Notes under the pieces: generated by a model
What the model was told of the DNA's origin: nothing
The model's database searches: none
The model's input: the letters and a program-made list of their open reading frames with translations, nothing else
Shown here: piece after piece, positions 7,807-15,910 of the stretch
Layout: each line of letters opens with the position of its first letter
How positions within the stretch are numbered: the stretch's first letter is position 1
Origin: an uncultured Sphingorhabdus sp.
GTDB taxonomy: Bacteria > Pseudomonadota > Alphaproteobacteria > Sphingomonadales > Sphingomonadaceae
DNA: 33,272 bases
Reading direction: 5' to 3'
NCBI GenBank assembly: GCA_937944295.1
Contig: CALDZL010000040.1
Coordinates: forward strand, 1 to 33,272
Translations under genes and position numbers: made by a program

Positions 7807-10800
7807 ATTTAGTAGCGTCCGTCATAAACCGTTGGCAGCTCTCATTAGTATTATTTGCTTTACTTGTTGCATTGGGCGTAAATGCATTTCTGTCTATTTC
7901 TAGAGCGGTTGATCCACATTTCCCAATCCCAGTAGTTTTTGTTATTGCCGTTCAGCCTGGCGCCGATGCACAGGTTATGGAAGAGACAGTCGCCAAGCCC
8001 ATTGAGGATATTTTGCAGGGACTTGACGATGTTAAACAAGTTCAATCTACCAGTCGTGATGGCAGTGCTGATATTAGAGTAGAATTTGATTGGAGCGGCG
8101 ATGCCGATAAATATTTTAATGATGCGGTTAGGGAAGTCTCTGCCATCAGAGACCAATTACCTGACGCTCTAGTTGAATTTAGATTCCGCCGAGTGCGCAC
8201 TACAGAAGCGGCCATCATGCAATTGGCATTGGTTAGCGAAACTGCGAGCTGGCGCAGGATGCAAAAATATAGCGATGATTTATCAGATATTTTAAATCGT
8301 AATTTAGGCGTACGCAATGTAGAGACCACCGGTTTGCCGCAAAATGAAGTAAGTGTTATTGTTGATGCTGGTAAATTGTCCGAATTACGTATCCCTATGA
8401 CCCAAATTGCCGATATATTACGGCAAGGTGCCGCAGAAATCCCAGGTGGTTCTGTTGAAAGCGGTGGTAGAAGATTCAATATTGATGCAGGGGGAGCCTA
8501 TGAGAATCTATCAGAAATAGAGCAATTACCAGTGCGATCGAGTGATGCTACTGTATTAACGATTGGTGATATTGCCGATGTGGCTTGGTCTACGGAAGAA
8601 CAGCGCGTTGAAACTGTGCATAATGATAAAAGAGCTGTTTTCATAACGTCGACCCAAAAAGATGGAGTGGATGTCACCAAGTTACGCGATATATTATTTT
8701 CGCAAATAGAGGAATTTCGCAAAACTCTACCAGCGGATATGCAGTTAGAACTGCAATTTGATCAATCCAAAGATATTAAATTCAGATTGAACGAACTGGC
8801 ACGTGATTTTTCTATCGCGCTTTTTTTGGTTATTTTCACTTTATTACCACTGGGCATAAGGGCTTCATTGATTGTGATGATTTCGATCCCATTATCTCTA
8901 GCTTCGGGTGTATTTGCTATTTATACCATTGGTGAGAACCTTAATCAACTTGTGGTTGCAGGCTTTATTTTATCACTCGGTTTGTTGGTGGATGATTCTA
9001 TCGTAGTGACCGAGAACATCTCGCGTCACCTTCGGATGGGAAAGCGTAGAGCTATTGCAGCGGTAGATGCTACCAAAGAGATAACACCTGCAATTTTGGG
9101 ATCTACAGGTGTTTTGATATTTGCCTTTTTTCCTCTGCTTTTTCTGCCAGAAGGAGCAGGCGCCTATACAAGAAGCTTTTTCTATTCGATTATATTCACG
9201 GTGATTGCATCGATGATAATCTCGCTCACGGTTATACCTTTTTTGGCAAGCAGAATATTGAAACGCAATGAAGACCCCGAGGGGAATGCACTGCTCCAAT
9301 GGATTAACCGTAATATTGAGCGTTTTTATGAACCTATATTACAGCGTGCTTTAAATTGGCCTAAAATTACATTTTATAGCGCAATGGCCCTCACATTATC
9401 AGCCTTTATTTTGATAAAATATATGGGGTTCACATTATTTCCCAATGCGGATTCATCTTATTTTCGTGTCACAATTGAATCTGAGCAAGGCAGTAGTTTG
9501 GCAGCCACTAGAGAAATTGTGAAAAAAACATCGGCTATTTTAAAAGAAGAACCCTCCATTAAAGTACGCGCTGAAAATATTGGGGCAGCCAATCCACAGG
9601 TCTATTATAATGTGTTCGGGACACGCGAAACCACAAATTATGGAGAAATTTTGGTGGTTCTCGAGAAATGGGAGGGGCAAGAAAGTGAAGCCATGATAGA
9701 GCGGCTTCGTGAGAAATTTGAGAATATAGCGGGTGCTAGAATTAAAGTTGTTTTATTTAAAAATGGTGCTCCTGTAGACTCGCCTTTGTCGATACGGATA
9801 CAAGGCCCCGATAATGATGTGCTGAAAAATATAGCTGTGCAAGTCGAGACGATAATGCGCAATCACCCTGATGCCCGCGATGTTACCAATCCTGTAGCAA
9901 CAGACCGTGTTGATATCGATCTCAATATTGATGATAAAAAAGCAGCATTATTGAATATAGCATCAGGTTCTCCCAGGCGCACGATACGCCTCGCGCTTAA
10001 TGGTGAAACAGCTGGTAATTTTCGTGATAAAGAAGGGGATGATTACCCCGTTGTCGTCCGTTTGGAACGTGATAATAATCAACCTGTATCGGCTTTGCAG
10101 AATATTTATGTGCCAGCGCGTAATGGCCAACCCATTCGACTGGGGGAAATTACGGAGCCTAAATTAAAAGCAGTAACGCCCGTTATCCGCCGTCATAAAT
10201 TAGAAAGAGAAGTTGCGGTCACGGGACAAATTGTAAAAGATGGTGTTTCATCGCAAATTTCCAACGATATTTTGGCTGAGGCTGAAAATATTGATTTGCC
10301 CAATGGCTATACTATTCGAGCAGGCGGCGAAGCCGAGGCTGTTGATGAGACATTACAGGGCTTTGGTCCACCTATCTTGGTCGCATTGTTCAGCATCTTT
10401 GCAATATTGGTTGCCGAGTTTGGCCGCTTTAGAGAGACAATTGTTGTTGTTGGTGTTATTCCGCTTGGCACTTTTGGCGGAATATTAGGTCTGTTTCTAA
10501 CAGGTAATTCGGTCAGCTTTATGGCGGTTATTGGATTTATCGCACTTGTTGGGATAGAAATTAAAAATTCAATATTATTGGTCGATTTCACAGCACAATT
10601 GCGTGAAGATGGAATGAAATTGCGTCCCGCGATTGAACAAGCTGGGCGTGTGCGCTTTTTGCCTGTATTATTAACGTCTCTCACAGCCGTAGGCGGTTTG
10701 ATGCCTCTGGCTTTATTTGGCGGCGCGCTATATGCTCCACTAGCAGTTGTGATTATTGGCGGATTAATTTCATCCACTATTTTATCGCGTATTGTGACCC

Positions 10801-10877
10801 CCGTGATGTATTTATTAGTTGCCAAAGAAGATGAAGCGCAAAATAAACCTTTAAACCAAGAAGCCGTTCCAGCTTAA
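7803..10877 (+). CDS. RND family efflux permease (AcrB/MexB superfamily)
   Basis: A 1024-residue inner-membrane proton-driven exporter. It has the duplicated RND plan: a first helix near residue 12-32, a periplasmic loop, helices 2-6 around 335-480, a second loop and the last helices at about 860-1010. The proton-relay residues are intact: D397 and D398 in GLLVDDSIVVTEN (AcrB D407/D408) and K921 in EIKNSILLVDF (AcrB K940). The sequence is closer to the small-molecule (HAE1-like) branch than to metal pumps, as no metal-binding methionine or histidine cluster was noticed. It is coupled by a 4-base overlap to the lipoprotein adaptor; the outer channel must be encoded elsewhere. Confidence 0.93.
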   Translation: MNLVASVINRWQLSLVLFALLVALGVNAFLSISRAVDPHFPIPVVFVIAVQPGADAQVMEETVAKPIEDILQGLDDVKQVQSTSRDGSADIRVEFDWSGDADKYFNDAVREVSAIRDQLPDALVEFRFRRVRTTEAAIMQLALVSETASWRRMQKYSDDLSDILNRNLGVRNVETTGLPQNEVSVIVDAGKLSELRIPMTQIADILRQGAAEIPGGSVESGGRRFNIDAGGAYENLSEIEQLPVRSSDATVLTIGDIADVAWSTEEQRVETVHNDKRAVFITSTQKDGVDVTKLRDILFSQIEEFRKTLPADMQLELQFDQSKDIKFRLNELARDFSIALFLVIFTLLPLGIRASLIVMISIPLSLASGVFAIYTIGENLNQLVVAGFILSLGLLVDDSIVVTENISRHLRMGKRRAIAAVDATKEITPAILGSTGVLIFAFFPLLFLPEGAGAYTRSFFYSIIFTVIASMIISLTVIPFLASRILKRNEDPEGNALLQWINRNIERFYEPILQRALNWPKITFYSAMALTLSAFILIKYMGFTLFPNADSSYFRVTIESEQGSSLAATREIVKKTSAILKEEPSIKVRAENIGAANPQVYYNVFGTRETTNYGEILVVLEKWEGQESEAMIERLREKFENIAGARIKVVLFKNGAPVDSPLSIRIQGPDNDVLKNIAVQVETIMRNHPDARDVTNPVATDRVDIDLNIDDKKAALLNIASGSPRRTIRLALNGETAGNFRDKEGDDYPVVVRLERDNNQPVSALQNIYVPARNGQPIRLGEITEPKLKAVTPVIRRHKLEREVAVTGQIVKDGVSSQISNDILAEAENIDLPNGYTIRAGGEAEAVDETLQGFGPPILVALFSIFAILVAEFGRFRETIVVVGVIPLGTFGGILGLFLTGNSVSFMAVIGFIALVGIEIKNSILLVDFTAQLREDGMKLRPAIEQAGRVRFLPVLLTSLTAVGGLMPLALFGGALYAPLAVVIIGGLISSTILSRIVTPVMYLLVAKEDEAQNKPLNQEAVPA

Positions 10878-10937
10878 TTATAGCAACCATCTTGTCTTGT
10901 GCTTATTCATTGCTATCTAAGGCTTACAGGAGTATTT

Positions 10938-11471
10938 ATGACATTAGAAACAATTACATTGGCAGGCGGATGCTTTTGGTGCACCGAGGCTGTATTTTTG
11001 CAATTAAATGGCGTGAAAAGCGTTGAATCTGGTTATATTGGAGGACAAAGTGATAATCCAACATATAAGGATATCTGTACAGGGAAAACAGGACATGCAG
11101 AAGCAATCCGTATTAATTTTGATCCTGAGCAAATAAGCTTAGCCGATCTATATGACATATTTTTTGCAACGCATGAACCTACTCAGCTCAATCGCCAAGG
11201 CAATGACATTGGCACACAATATCGTAGTGCGATCTTCCCAGTGGATAGTGAACAAGAAAAGCTTGCGCATGAAGCTATTGCGCGCGCGCAGTCCGACCAT
11301 AGCGATCCTATTGTTACTACAATAGAGCATGCTAATAATTGGTATGTTGCCGAGGATTATCATCAAGAATATTGGCAAGGCGATGGTCAGAGAAATCCTT
11401 ATTGCATGGCCGTCATTCCACCAAAATTGGCTAAATTAAAGAAAAATCATGCGTCAAAGCTAAAGTCATAG
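10938..11471 (+). CDS. msrA: Peptide-methionine (S)-S-oxide reductase MsrA
   Basis: A 177-residue MsrA that repairs methionine-S-sulfoxide in proteins using thioredoxin. The catalytic motif is GGCFWCTEAVF with the nucleophile C12 and a second cysteine C15. Family blocks GYIGG, GHAEAIRI, NRQGNDIGTQYRS and EDYHQEYW follow. The ATG at 10938 is chosen because AGGAG at 10928-10932 precedes it; a longer frame from 10899 has no ribosome site and is not typical of MsrA. The gene sits 60 bases after the efflux permease and may be co-transcribed with it, though no operon link is proven. Confidence 0.95.
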   Translation: MTLETITLAGGCFWCTEAVFLQLNGVKSVESGYIGGQSDNPTYKDICTGKTGHAEAIRINFDPEQISLADLYDIFFATHEPTQLNRQGNDIGTQYRSAIFPVDSEQEKLAHEAIARAQSDHSDPIVTTIEHANNWYVAEDYHQEYWQGDGQRNPYCMAVIPPKLAKLKKNHASKLKS

Positions 11472-11538
11472 CGTGATATTGTTTAAACTATCATTATGAT
11501 TACCGTTTTAAAGCGAGAGGATATGTAAGGATTTAAAT

Positions 11539-12405
11539 ATGACACGCAAATCTATTCGCAAAGCTGTTTTTCCTGTCGCGGGATTGGGAACGCGTTTCTT
11601 ACCCGCTACTAAGGCTATTCCAAAGGAAATGCTGCCGATAGTTGACCGTCCATTGATACAATATGCGGTTGATGAAGCTATCGAAGCGGGTATTGAGCAG
11701 ATGATATTTGTTACAGGTCGCGGTAAAAGCACGATAGAGGATCATTTTGATAGTGCCTATGAATTAGAACATACCATGTCTTCGCGTGGTAAGGACCTTT
11801 CTATATTGGATGGAACGCGTTTAAAACCAGGCAATTGTGCTTATGTGCGTCAGCAGGAGCCTCTCGGCTTGGGACATGCAATTTGGTGTGCCAGAGATAT
11901 TATTGGGGATGAGCCTTTTGCGGTGTTCTTGCCTGATGAATTTATGCATGGCACAACGGGCTGTATGAAACAAATGGTCTCCGCCTATGAAGAAAAAGGT
12001 GGTAATTTACTGAGCGTTTTGGAAATTGAGAAAGAGAAAGTCTCCAGCTATGGCGTGATTAAGCCTGGAGAGAGCGAAGGTGCTTTGACAGAAGTATTGG
12101 GTCTTGTTGAAAAGCCAGCGCTAGAGGATGCACCATCCAATCTTATCATATCGGGCCGCTATATATTGCAACCCGATGTGATGCGGACATTGGAAAAGCA
12201 AGAGGCAGGTAGCGGTGGAGAGATACAGCTCACCGATGCAATGGCCAAAATGATTGGCGATCAAGCGTTTCACGCGGTTACCTTTGATGGGGATCGTTTT
12301 GATTGTGGTTCTAAAGCAGGCTATTTAGAGGCGAATTTTGCCCTTGCTCTAGAACGTGATGACTTAGCAGACGATGTTCGCGCTTTTATTAAAAAATATA
12401 TATAA
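11539..12405 (+). CDS. galU: UTP-glucose-1-phosphate uridylyltransferase GalU
   Basis: A 288-residue nucleotidyltransferase making UDP-glucose from UTP and glucose-1-phosphate in the cytoplasm, a precursor for surface polysaccharides and lipids. The N-terminal signature FPVAGLGTRFLPATKAIPKE contains the nucleotide loop and K25. Other family blocks are GRGKSTIEDHFD, QQEPLGLGHA, FAVFLPDEF, GLVEKP, GEIQLTDAM and FDCGSKAGYLEAN. AAGG at 11527-11530 lies 8 bases before the ATG. The length is normal for the family. It stands alone on this strand, 67 bases after msrA. Confidence 0.95.
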   Translation: MTRKSIRKAVFPVAGLGTRFLPATKAIPKEMLPIVDRPLIQYAVDEAIEAGIEQMIFVTGRGKSTIEDHFDSAYELEHTMSSRGKDLSILDGTRLKPGNCAYVRQQEPLGLGHAIWCARDIIGDEPFAVFLPDEFMHGTTGCMKQMVSAYEEKGGNLLSVLEIEKEKVSSYGVIKPGESEGALTEVLGLVEKPALEDAPSNLIISGRYILQPDVMRTLEKQEAGSGGEIQLTDAMAKMIGDQAFHAVTFDGDRFDCGSKAGYLEANFALALERDDLADDVRAFIKKYI

Positions 12406-12572
12406 GCTTACACTATAGCATAGAAAAGGCATCACAATTATGGAGTCTTTACTTTTTGGTAGAACTTAATCAGCTGCGCCCGCAATAGCTGGTTCATTAT
12501 CATATTGTTATAAATATTAAGGTTTCTAGCGGAAGTGTTTGACAATGATAGCGTATAGATTAAGCAGATTAT

Positions 12573-12878
12573 ATGCGCTTGTTTATGCCCCTTTTACTAT
12601 TATTTCCAATACAAGCATGCGCAATTGGAACAGCGGCTGATATAGTTAGCGCTCCTGTCAAAGTTGTAAGTAAGGGTGTTGATGCAGTGACAACCAGCCA
12701 ATCTGAGGCTGATGAAAAGCGCGGTAGAAAATTACGCGAGCAAGAAGAACGTCTGGGTAGATTATCGCGTAAGCGTGATAAGGAAATCAATAGATGCGAA
12801 GATGGCAAGCAAAAATCATGCGAAAAAGCAGATTCGTTGCAAGAGGAAATAGAAGAAGAATTACAAGCTGAAATTTAG
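12573..12878 (+). CDS. Small putative lipoprotein, sphingomonad-type, charged coiled C-terminus
   Basis: A 101-residue protein with a short hydrophobic leader ending FPIQAC, a plausible lipobox with C16. It continues GTAADIVSAPVKVVSKGVDAVTTSQSEADEKRGR, a pattern I recognise from small hypothetical proteins of sphingomonads, then a highly charged region (about 47-101) rich in Glu, Arg and Lys that should be helical or coiled-coil. C75 and C83 occur in the charged part. Function unknown. The ribosome site is weak; an ATG at 12585 is an alternative start that shortens the leader. The 167 bases before it hold nothing clear. It ends 17 bases from the convergent exporter gene. Confidence 0.7.
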   Translation: MRLFMPLLLLFPIQACAIGTAADIVSAPVKVVSKGVDAVTTSQSEADEKRGRKLREQEERLGRLSRKRDKEINRCEDGKQKSCEKADSLQEEIEEELQAEI

Positions 12879-12895
12879 TTTAGAAAAATTGGCTC

Positions 12896-13522
12896 TTAGA
12901 TTTCCGAATAATTGAGATAGGCCATAAATGTAGCGACCATTATTAACATTATAGCTGAACCATAATGGGCAATGTTCGATATTTTTGCGCTATTGGCTAT
13001 GCTGCGTGCGCCAGCGGCTATTGAGGAATAGAAAAATAGGCCGATGCTCTCTGTTATAAGCGTGATGGCCGCCAATATGATGATTTGCAATAGGATGCTT
13101 ATTTCTGGATCAATAAATTGCGGTAAAAAGGCTGCATAAAATAACAAGGCTTTGGGATTAGACATATGAACGGCTAGACCGCTCATAAACCCTCTGGAGA
13201 ATTTCACAGTACCATGTTTGTTAAGGGCTAGCGACGCTTTGCTCTGGCGCAACATGGTAAAGGCTATCCACACAAGATAAGCAACGCCCGCCCAGCGGAT
13301 GATGTTATAGAGGTTAGGTGCGGTTTGTAACAAGGCCACCAAACCCAATGCAGAAAGTGCATACCATATGAAATTACCCGCATGAATGCCCATAATCGGT
13401 CCCAATGCATTGCGCATGCCGCCGCTAGCCGCATATGATGCACAGACTATTGTAGCGGGTCCTGGCGAGAGGCAAAATAGCAGGTCGGTTATAAAAAATA
13501 AGAGCAATGTTTCATGCGTCAT
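12896..13522 (-). CDS. LysE/RhtB family amino-acid exporter
   Basis: A 208-residue inner-membrane protein with six predicted helices. The LysE signature lies near the N-terminus: CLSPGPATIVCASYAASGG, then a glycine-rich helix GPIMGIHAGNFIWYALSALGL. The family's second conserved block, MSNPKALLFYAAFLPQFIDP, is at about residues 120-140. These proteins export amino acids such as homoserine, threonine or lysine; the substrate cannot be assigned. GGGAG precedes the ATG at a normal distance. No LysR-type regulator is adjacent. The gene is convergent with the small lipoprotein gene and stands alone. Confidence 0.9.
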   Translation of the reverse strand: MTHETLLLFFITDLLFCLSPGPATIVCASYAASGGMRNALGPIMGIHAGNFIWYALSALGLVALLQTAPNLYNIIRWAGVAYLVWIAFTMLRQSKASLALNKHGTVKFSRGFMSGLAVHMSNPKALLFYAAFLPQFIDPEISILLQIIILAAITLITESIGLFFYSSIAAGARSIANSAKISNIAHYGSAIMLIMVATFMAYLNYSEI

Positions 13523-13747
13523 ACTCCCTATTAGAGTAGCGGAAGTGGATTACAATGTTCACAGATGAATTTTGTGATCGAACAGCTTAGTCTAGACTTT
13601 AGAATGTACCACTTTCATCTATTTTCGGCCTATATTGCGACAATGTAGAATCCCGCTATCAGTTGAATCAGAAGATTATGATGAAAATGTTAATGAAAAC
13701 AATAGTGAGAATTGTTGATAATCAGAAATTAGAGGTAAGGAATTAAT

Positions 13748-14191
13748 ATGATTAATTTTTTTATAAAGCTATTATGTATTATTGTATTTCTCATTCCAGT
13801 TAATTTAAATGCACAGAAATTTCCACCGAAACCTCCAGTTAGGGGTCTGGAGTTATTTCCAGAAAACCATCGTTCTCACGCTACAATTGCAACCTGTGGT
13901 GTAACAAGAAAGGTTGAGATTCAGTGGACATATCAGGGAGGTAGTGCTGCTGTAACAAAATTTATATTTGATACTGATAATCAGCAAATAGCATCAAGCA
14001 ATGATCTAAAATGGTTGAATGATATGATCAAACCTCTGAAAGGAGATGTGGTAGTACGTATATATTGTAGTATCCAGGGGGTGTCACTTGCATTCATTGA
14101 ATATGATGCTGTTGCTTCGTCCAATAGTAAGGTCATAAATATAGACTGGGTTAGAGGTAAATTTAAATTCATCAGGCGTTCAAGGTTTTAG
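13748..14191 (+). CDS. Exported protein of unknown function, candidate immunity protein
   Basis: A 147-residue protein with a clear signal peptide (hydrophobic 4-20, cut after NLNA, residue 22), followed by a proline-rich start to the mature part. C50 and C107 probably form a disulfide in the periplasm. The block ATCGVTRKVEIQW and the block VVRIYC resemble ISCGDNTKISIKY and TIYDC in the protein at 15326, with the same 57-residue cysteine spacing, so the two may be distant paralogues. TAAGG is found 9 bases before the start. The gene lies upstream of a double-glycine-leader effector, which makes an immunity role possible but unproven. I recognise no named family. Confidence 0.6.
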   Translation: MINFFIKLLCIIVFLIPVNLNAQKFPPKPPVRGLELFPENHRSHATIATCGVTRKVEIQWTYQGGSAAVTKFIFDTDNQQIASSNDLKWLNDMIKPLKGDVVVRIYCSIQGVSLAFIEYDAVASSNSKVINIDWVRGKFKFIRRSRF

Positions 14192-14439
14192 ATGGTTTTA
14201 ACATTAATATATTTGAGTTTACTATCCGCTCAGCCAGAGACAGAAAAACCATGTGATGGCAGGTTTGAAGTGACGCAACAGGCGTATCGTTTTGCTGATT
14301 TACCTCAAGAATCTATGATGATTTGCACATCTACTCAGAAGGGAAGTTAGGTGCCCCTGATGAACCATTGTTGCAAACCGATGCACCGTCTAAGGAAGAA
14401 CAAAACTATGTATTATCATCATACCATAATAATAAATGA
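14192..14439 (+). pseudogene. Small exported protein, probably frameshifted
   Basis: An ATG directly follows the stop of the preceding gene. The frame runs 52 codons to a TAG at 14348: a short hydrophobic leader (MVLTLIYLSLLSAQ), then PETEKPCDGRFEVTQQAYRF and a cysteine near the end. Another frame is open across the last third and continues beyond the stop to a TGA at 14437-14439, reading LHIYSEGKLGAPDEPLLQ and ending near YVLSSYHNNK, which is protein-like in composition. A single-base shift near 14310-14345 would join them into about 82 residues. It is either a broken gene or a short 52-residue gene ending at 14350. Product unknown. Confidence 0.4.
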
Positions 14440-14480
14440 AGGTCGCATATTTGAACTTTAGATAGAAGGAGTAAGTTATG
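14440..14480 (+). repeat. Upstream repeat, copy 1 (leader and ribosome site of the first double-glycine protein)
   Basis: The block from AAGGTCGCATAT through the ATG at 14478 is nearly the same as 15868-15910, with one or two changes and a one-base length difference. The last 25 bases before and including the ATG are identical and hold AAGGAG (14466-14471). It marks a duplication of the whole expression unit. Confidence 0.8.
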
Positions 14481-15293
14481 ATAGAGAATAATATTCAAAA
14501 AAGCGGATTTCGTTCGCTTTCAAATTAAGAGGTTAAATCTGTAAGCGGTGGCGTGATAGTCGTGACGGGACGACTTCCTATCGATGGTCCCGGTTTTGGC
14601 GGCGGTGGTGGGATCCATGACGGTTCAGGCATGGAGAATGGCAATATTTTTGATCGTGTAATGCTTGCTGAGGATGGTGGCGGTTCAGATTATAATCCAC
14701 CTGAAGAATGCAATAATCATGATAATGGTGGTGGCGATGAACAAGAACAAAGAGAGTTGAATGCAGCAATATTGGAAATATTTAGAACAGTTACTGGCGA
14801 GGCTGATGGAGGTTTTGGGCCTCCAAATCCTTTATTAGCGCCTAGTGGGAGAGATTATACAGAAGTTGAATTTGGCGCATTGGTTGTTCAAAATAGTGAC
14901 GGTACGTTTGGTGCGCACAATAATAATTTTTTCACCAGCGATAGGCCTAATTTTGTAGCAATATCCGCGCCAAGCGATGCAACCAGTGTGCAGGGAATTT
15001 GGCATAATCATCCAAGCTCTGGTAATGTTAGTGGATCTAGCGGCAACTATCCATCAAGCGGTACTGATGGAAGAGGTGATTGGAATGCATTACAAGCCAT
15101 AAAGGATAGATTTGGTGCTAATGACCCCAGCTTTGATCCAGCAATATGGATAACGGGGCCAGATGGTGAAACTAGAGAGTTTAGGTTATCAGACCGCGCA
15201 ATGTTTGAGAGCTTAACAGATGCTGAAATAGATGCAGGTGTTGGATTAGAAGGTACAGAGTTAGAAGTTACAGACGCGACAGAAGCTTGTTAA
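14478..15293 (+). pseudogene. Double-glycine-leader secreted protein with JAMM/DUF4329-like domain; nonsense codon in leader
   Basis: From ATG 14478, after AAGGAG, the leader SGFRSLSN*EVKSVSGG matches SGFRALSSEEITAVSGG of the paralogue at 15908, but codon 17 is TAA (14526-14528) where the paralogue has GAA. The 246 codons after the Gly-Gly remain open. The mature part starts VIVVTGRLP, then a glycine run, the shared SDYNPPEEC-NHDNG motif, and a domain with E106 (in VEFGALVV), H151-x-H153-P and S169-x2-D172, counted from 14553. That order fits a JAMM metallopeptidase-type fold such as DUF4329, found in polymorphic toxins. The GTG at 14553 has no convincing ribosome site. It is a recent pseudogene, a readthrough gene or a sequencing error. 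Confidence 0.65.
14682..14730 (+). repeat. 49-bp coding repeat, copy 1 (SDYNPPEEC module)
   Basis: These 49 bases match 16097-16145 at 48 positions; the single change turns Asn into His. The flanking sequences of the two genes diverge strongly. The encoded module is rich in Asp, Pro and Glu with one cysteine and a His-Asp pair. Confidence 0.9.
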
Positions 15294-15325
15294 TTAAGAG
15301 ATTGAGATAGTTGAGGGGAATCTAC

Positions 15326-15787
15326 ATGTTGTCATTATTATTACTTGCAACCACCAATGTTGCATCATTAGTAGAAACTGGCCCACAAGCAGTTTTCACA
15401 TCACCAGAATTGCTTCAAGGCCAAGATATCATAACTTTAGATGGTCCTGCTTCAGCAATTAATAATAGCATCCATCAAGAGATATCATGCGGTGATAACA
15501 CAAAAATATCCATAAAATATAACAATAATTGGCATCAGAAAAATGGCTTTGGTTTGATTGAAACTATCAAATATAATGATACAATAGTAACGGGAGCAGT
15601 GCCGTATTTGCGCACTAAGATTGGTAATAAATTTATAACCCATTTTACGATTTATGATTGCGATATGGATGCAGAAAAACCTGTAATAAAAGCTATAGTT
15701 AGGTTGTTTGGTAAAAGAGAAGCGATTGGCACAAATTCAAATGACATATTCTTTAGTTTCACAGAGGATGGAATAGTAAAGAAATAA
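15326..15787 (+). CDS. Small exported protein, candidate immunity partner of the double-glycine protein
   Basis: The start at ATG 15326 is chosen because GAGGGG (15313-15318) lies 7 bases upstream; the TTG at 15311 lies within that region. The 153-residue product has a short hydrophobic leader (residues 1-14, possible cut near NVAS) and C55 and C112, 57 residues apart as in the protein at 13748. Similar positions around the first cysteine are CG-x3-K-[VI]-x-I-x-aromatic. It begins 32 bases after the JAMM-like effector stop and ends before a terminator, so the two form one transcript. Position, export and size fit an immunity protein acting in the periplasm; that is inference. No named family recognised. 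Confidence 0.6.
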   Translation: MLSLLLLATTNVASLVETGPQAVFTSPELLQGQDIITLDGPASAINNSIHQEISCGDNTKISIKYNNNWHQKNGFGLIETIKYNDTIVTGAVPYLRTKIGNKFITHFTIYDCDMDAEKPVIKAIVRLFGKREAIGTNSNDIFFSFTEDGIVKK

Positions 15788-15807
15788 GATTGCCAAGAAA
15801 TATGAAA

Positions 15808-15833
15808 AACGGGTCATTACGGCCCGTTCTTTA
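15808..15833 (+). terminator. Rho-independent terminator after the candidate immunity gene
   Basis: AACGGGT (15808-15814) pairs with GCCCGTT (15822-15828), one G-T pair, around a 7-base loop. The following T-tract is short and broken (TCTTT), so the terminator is moderate in strength. It separates this unit from the second double-glycine gene. Confidence 0.6.
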
Positions 15834-15867
15834 TGTAATGTATATTTAAAATTATTATGATAATAAA

Positions 15868-15910
15868 AAGGTCGCATATATGAAACTTTAGATAGAAGGA
15901 GTAAGTTATG
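15868..15910 (+). repeat. Upstream repeat, copy 2 (leader and ribosome site of the second double-glycine protein)
   Basis: This is the counterpart of 14440-14480. The copy includes the GGTCGCATAT block and an identical 25-base end with AAGGAG and ATG. It lies after a terminator, so it probably also contains or follows a promoter for the second gene. Confidence 0.8.

Noticed and set aside
10899-10937. An N-terminal extension of MsrA
   Set aside because: No ribosome site, and the extra residues are not like the family; AGGAG precedes the ATG at 10938.
13589-13598. Palindrome AGTCTAGACT in the gap before the effector locus
   Set aside because: Only 10 bases, so it could easily occur by chance; no nearby promoter boxes or second copy.
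14553-15293. An intact 246-residue gene starting at GTG 14553
   Set aside because: There is no convincing ribosome site before it, and the Gly-Gly leader with AAGGAG lies in frame upstream, interrupted only by one TAA. The gene was therefore drawn from 14478 as leader-containing and broken.
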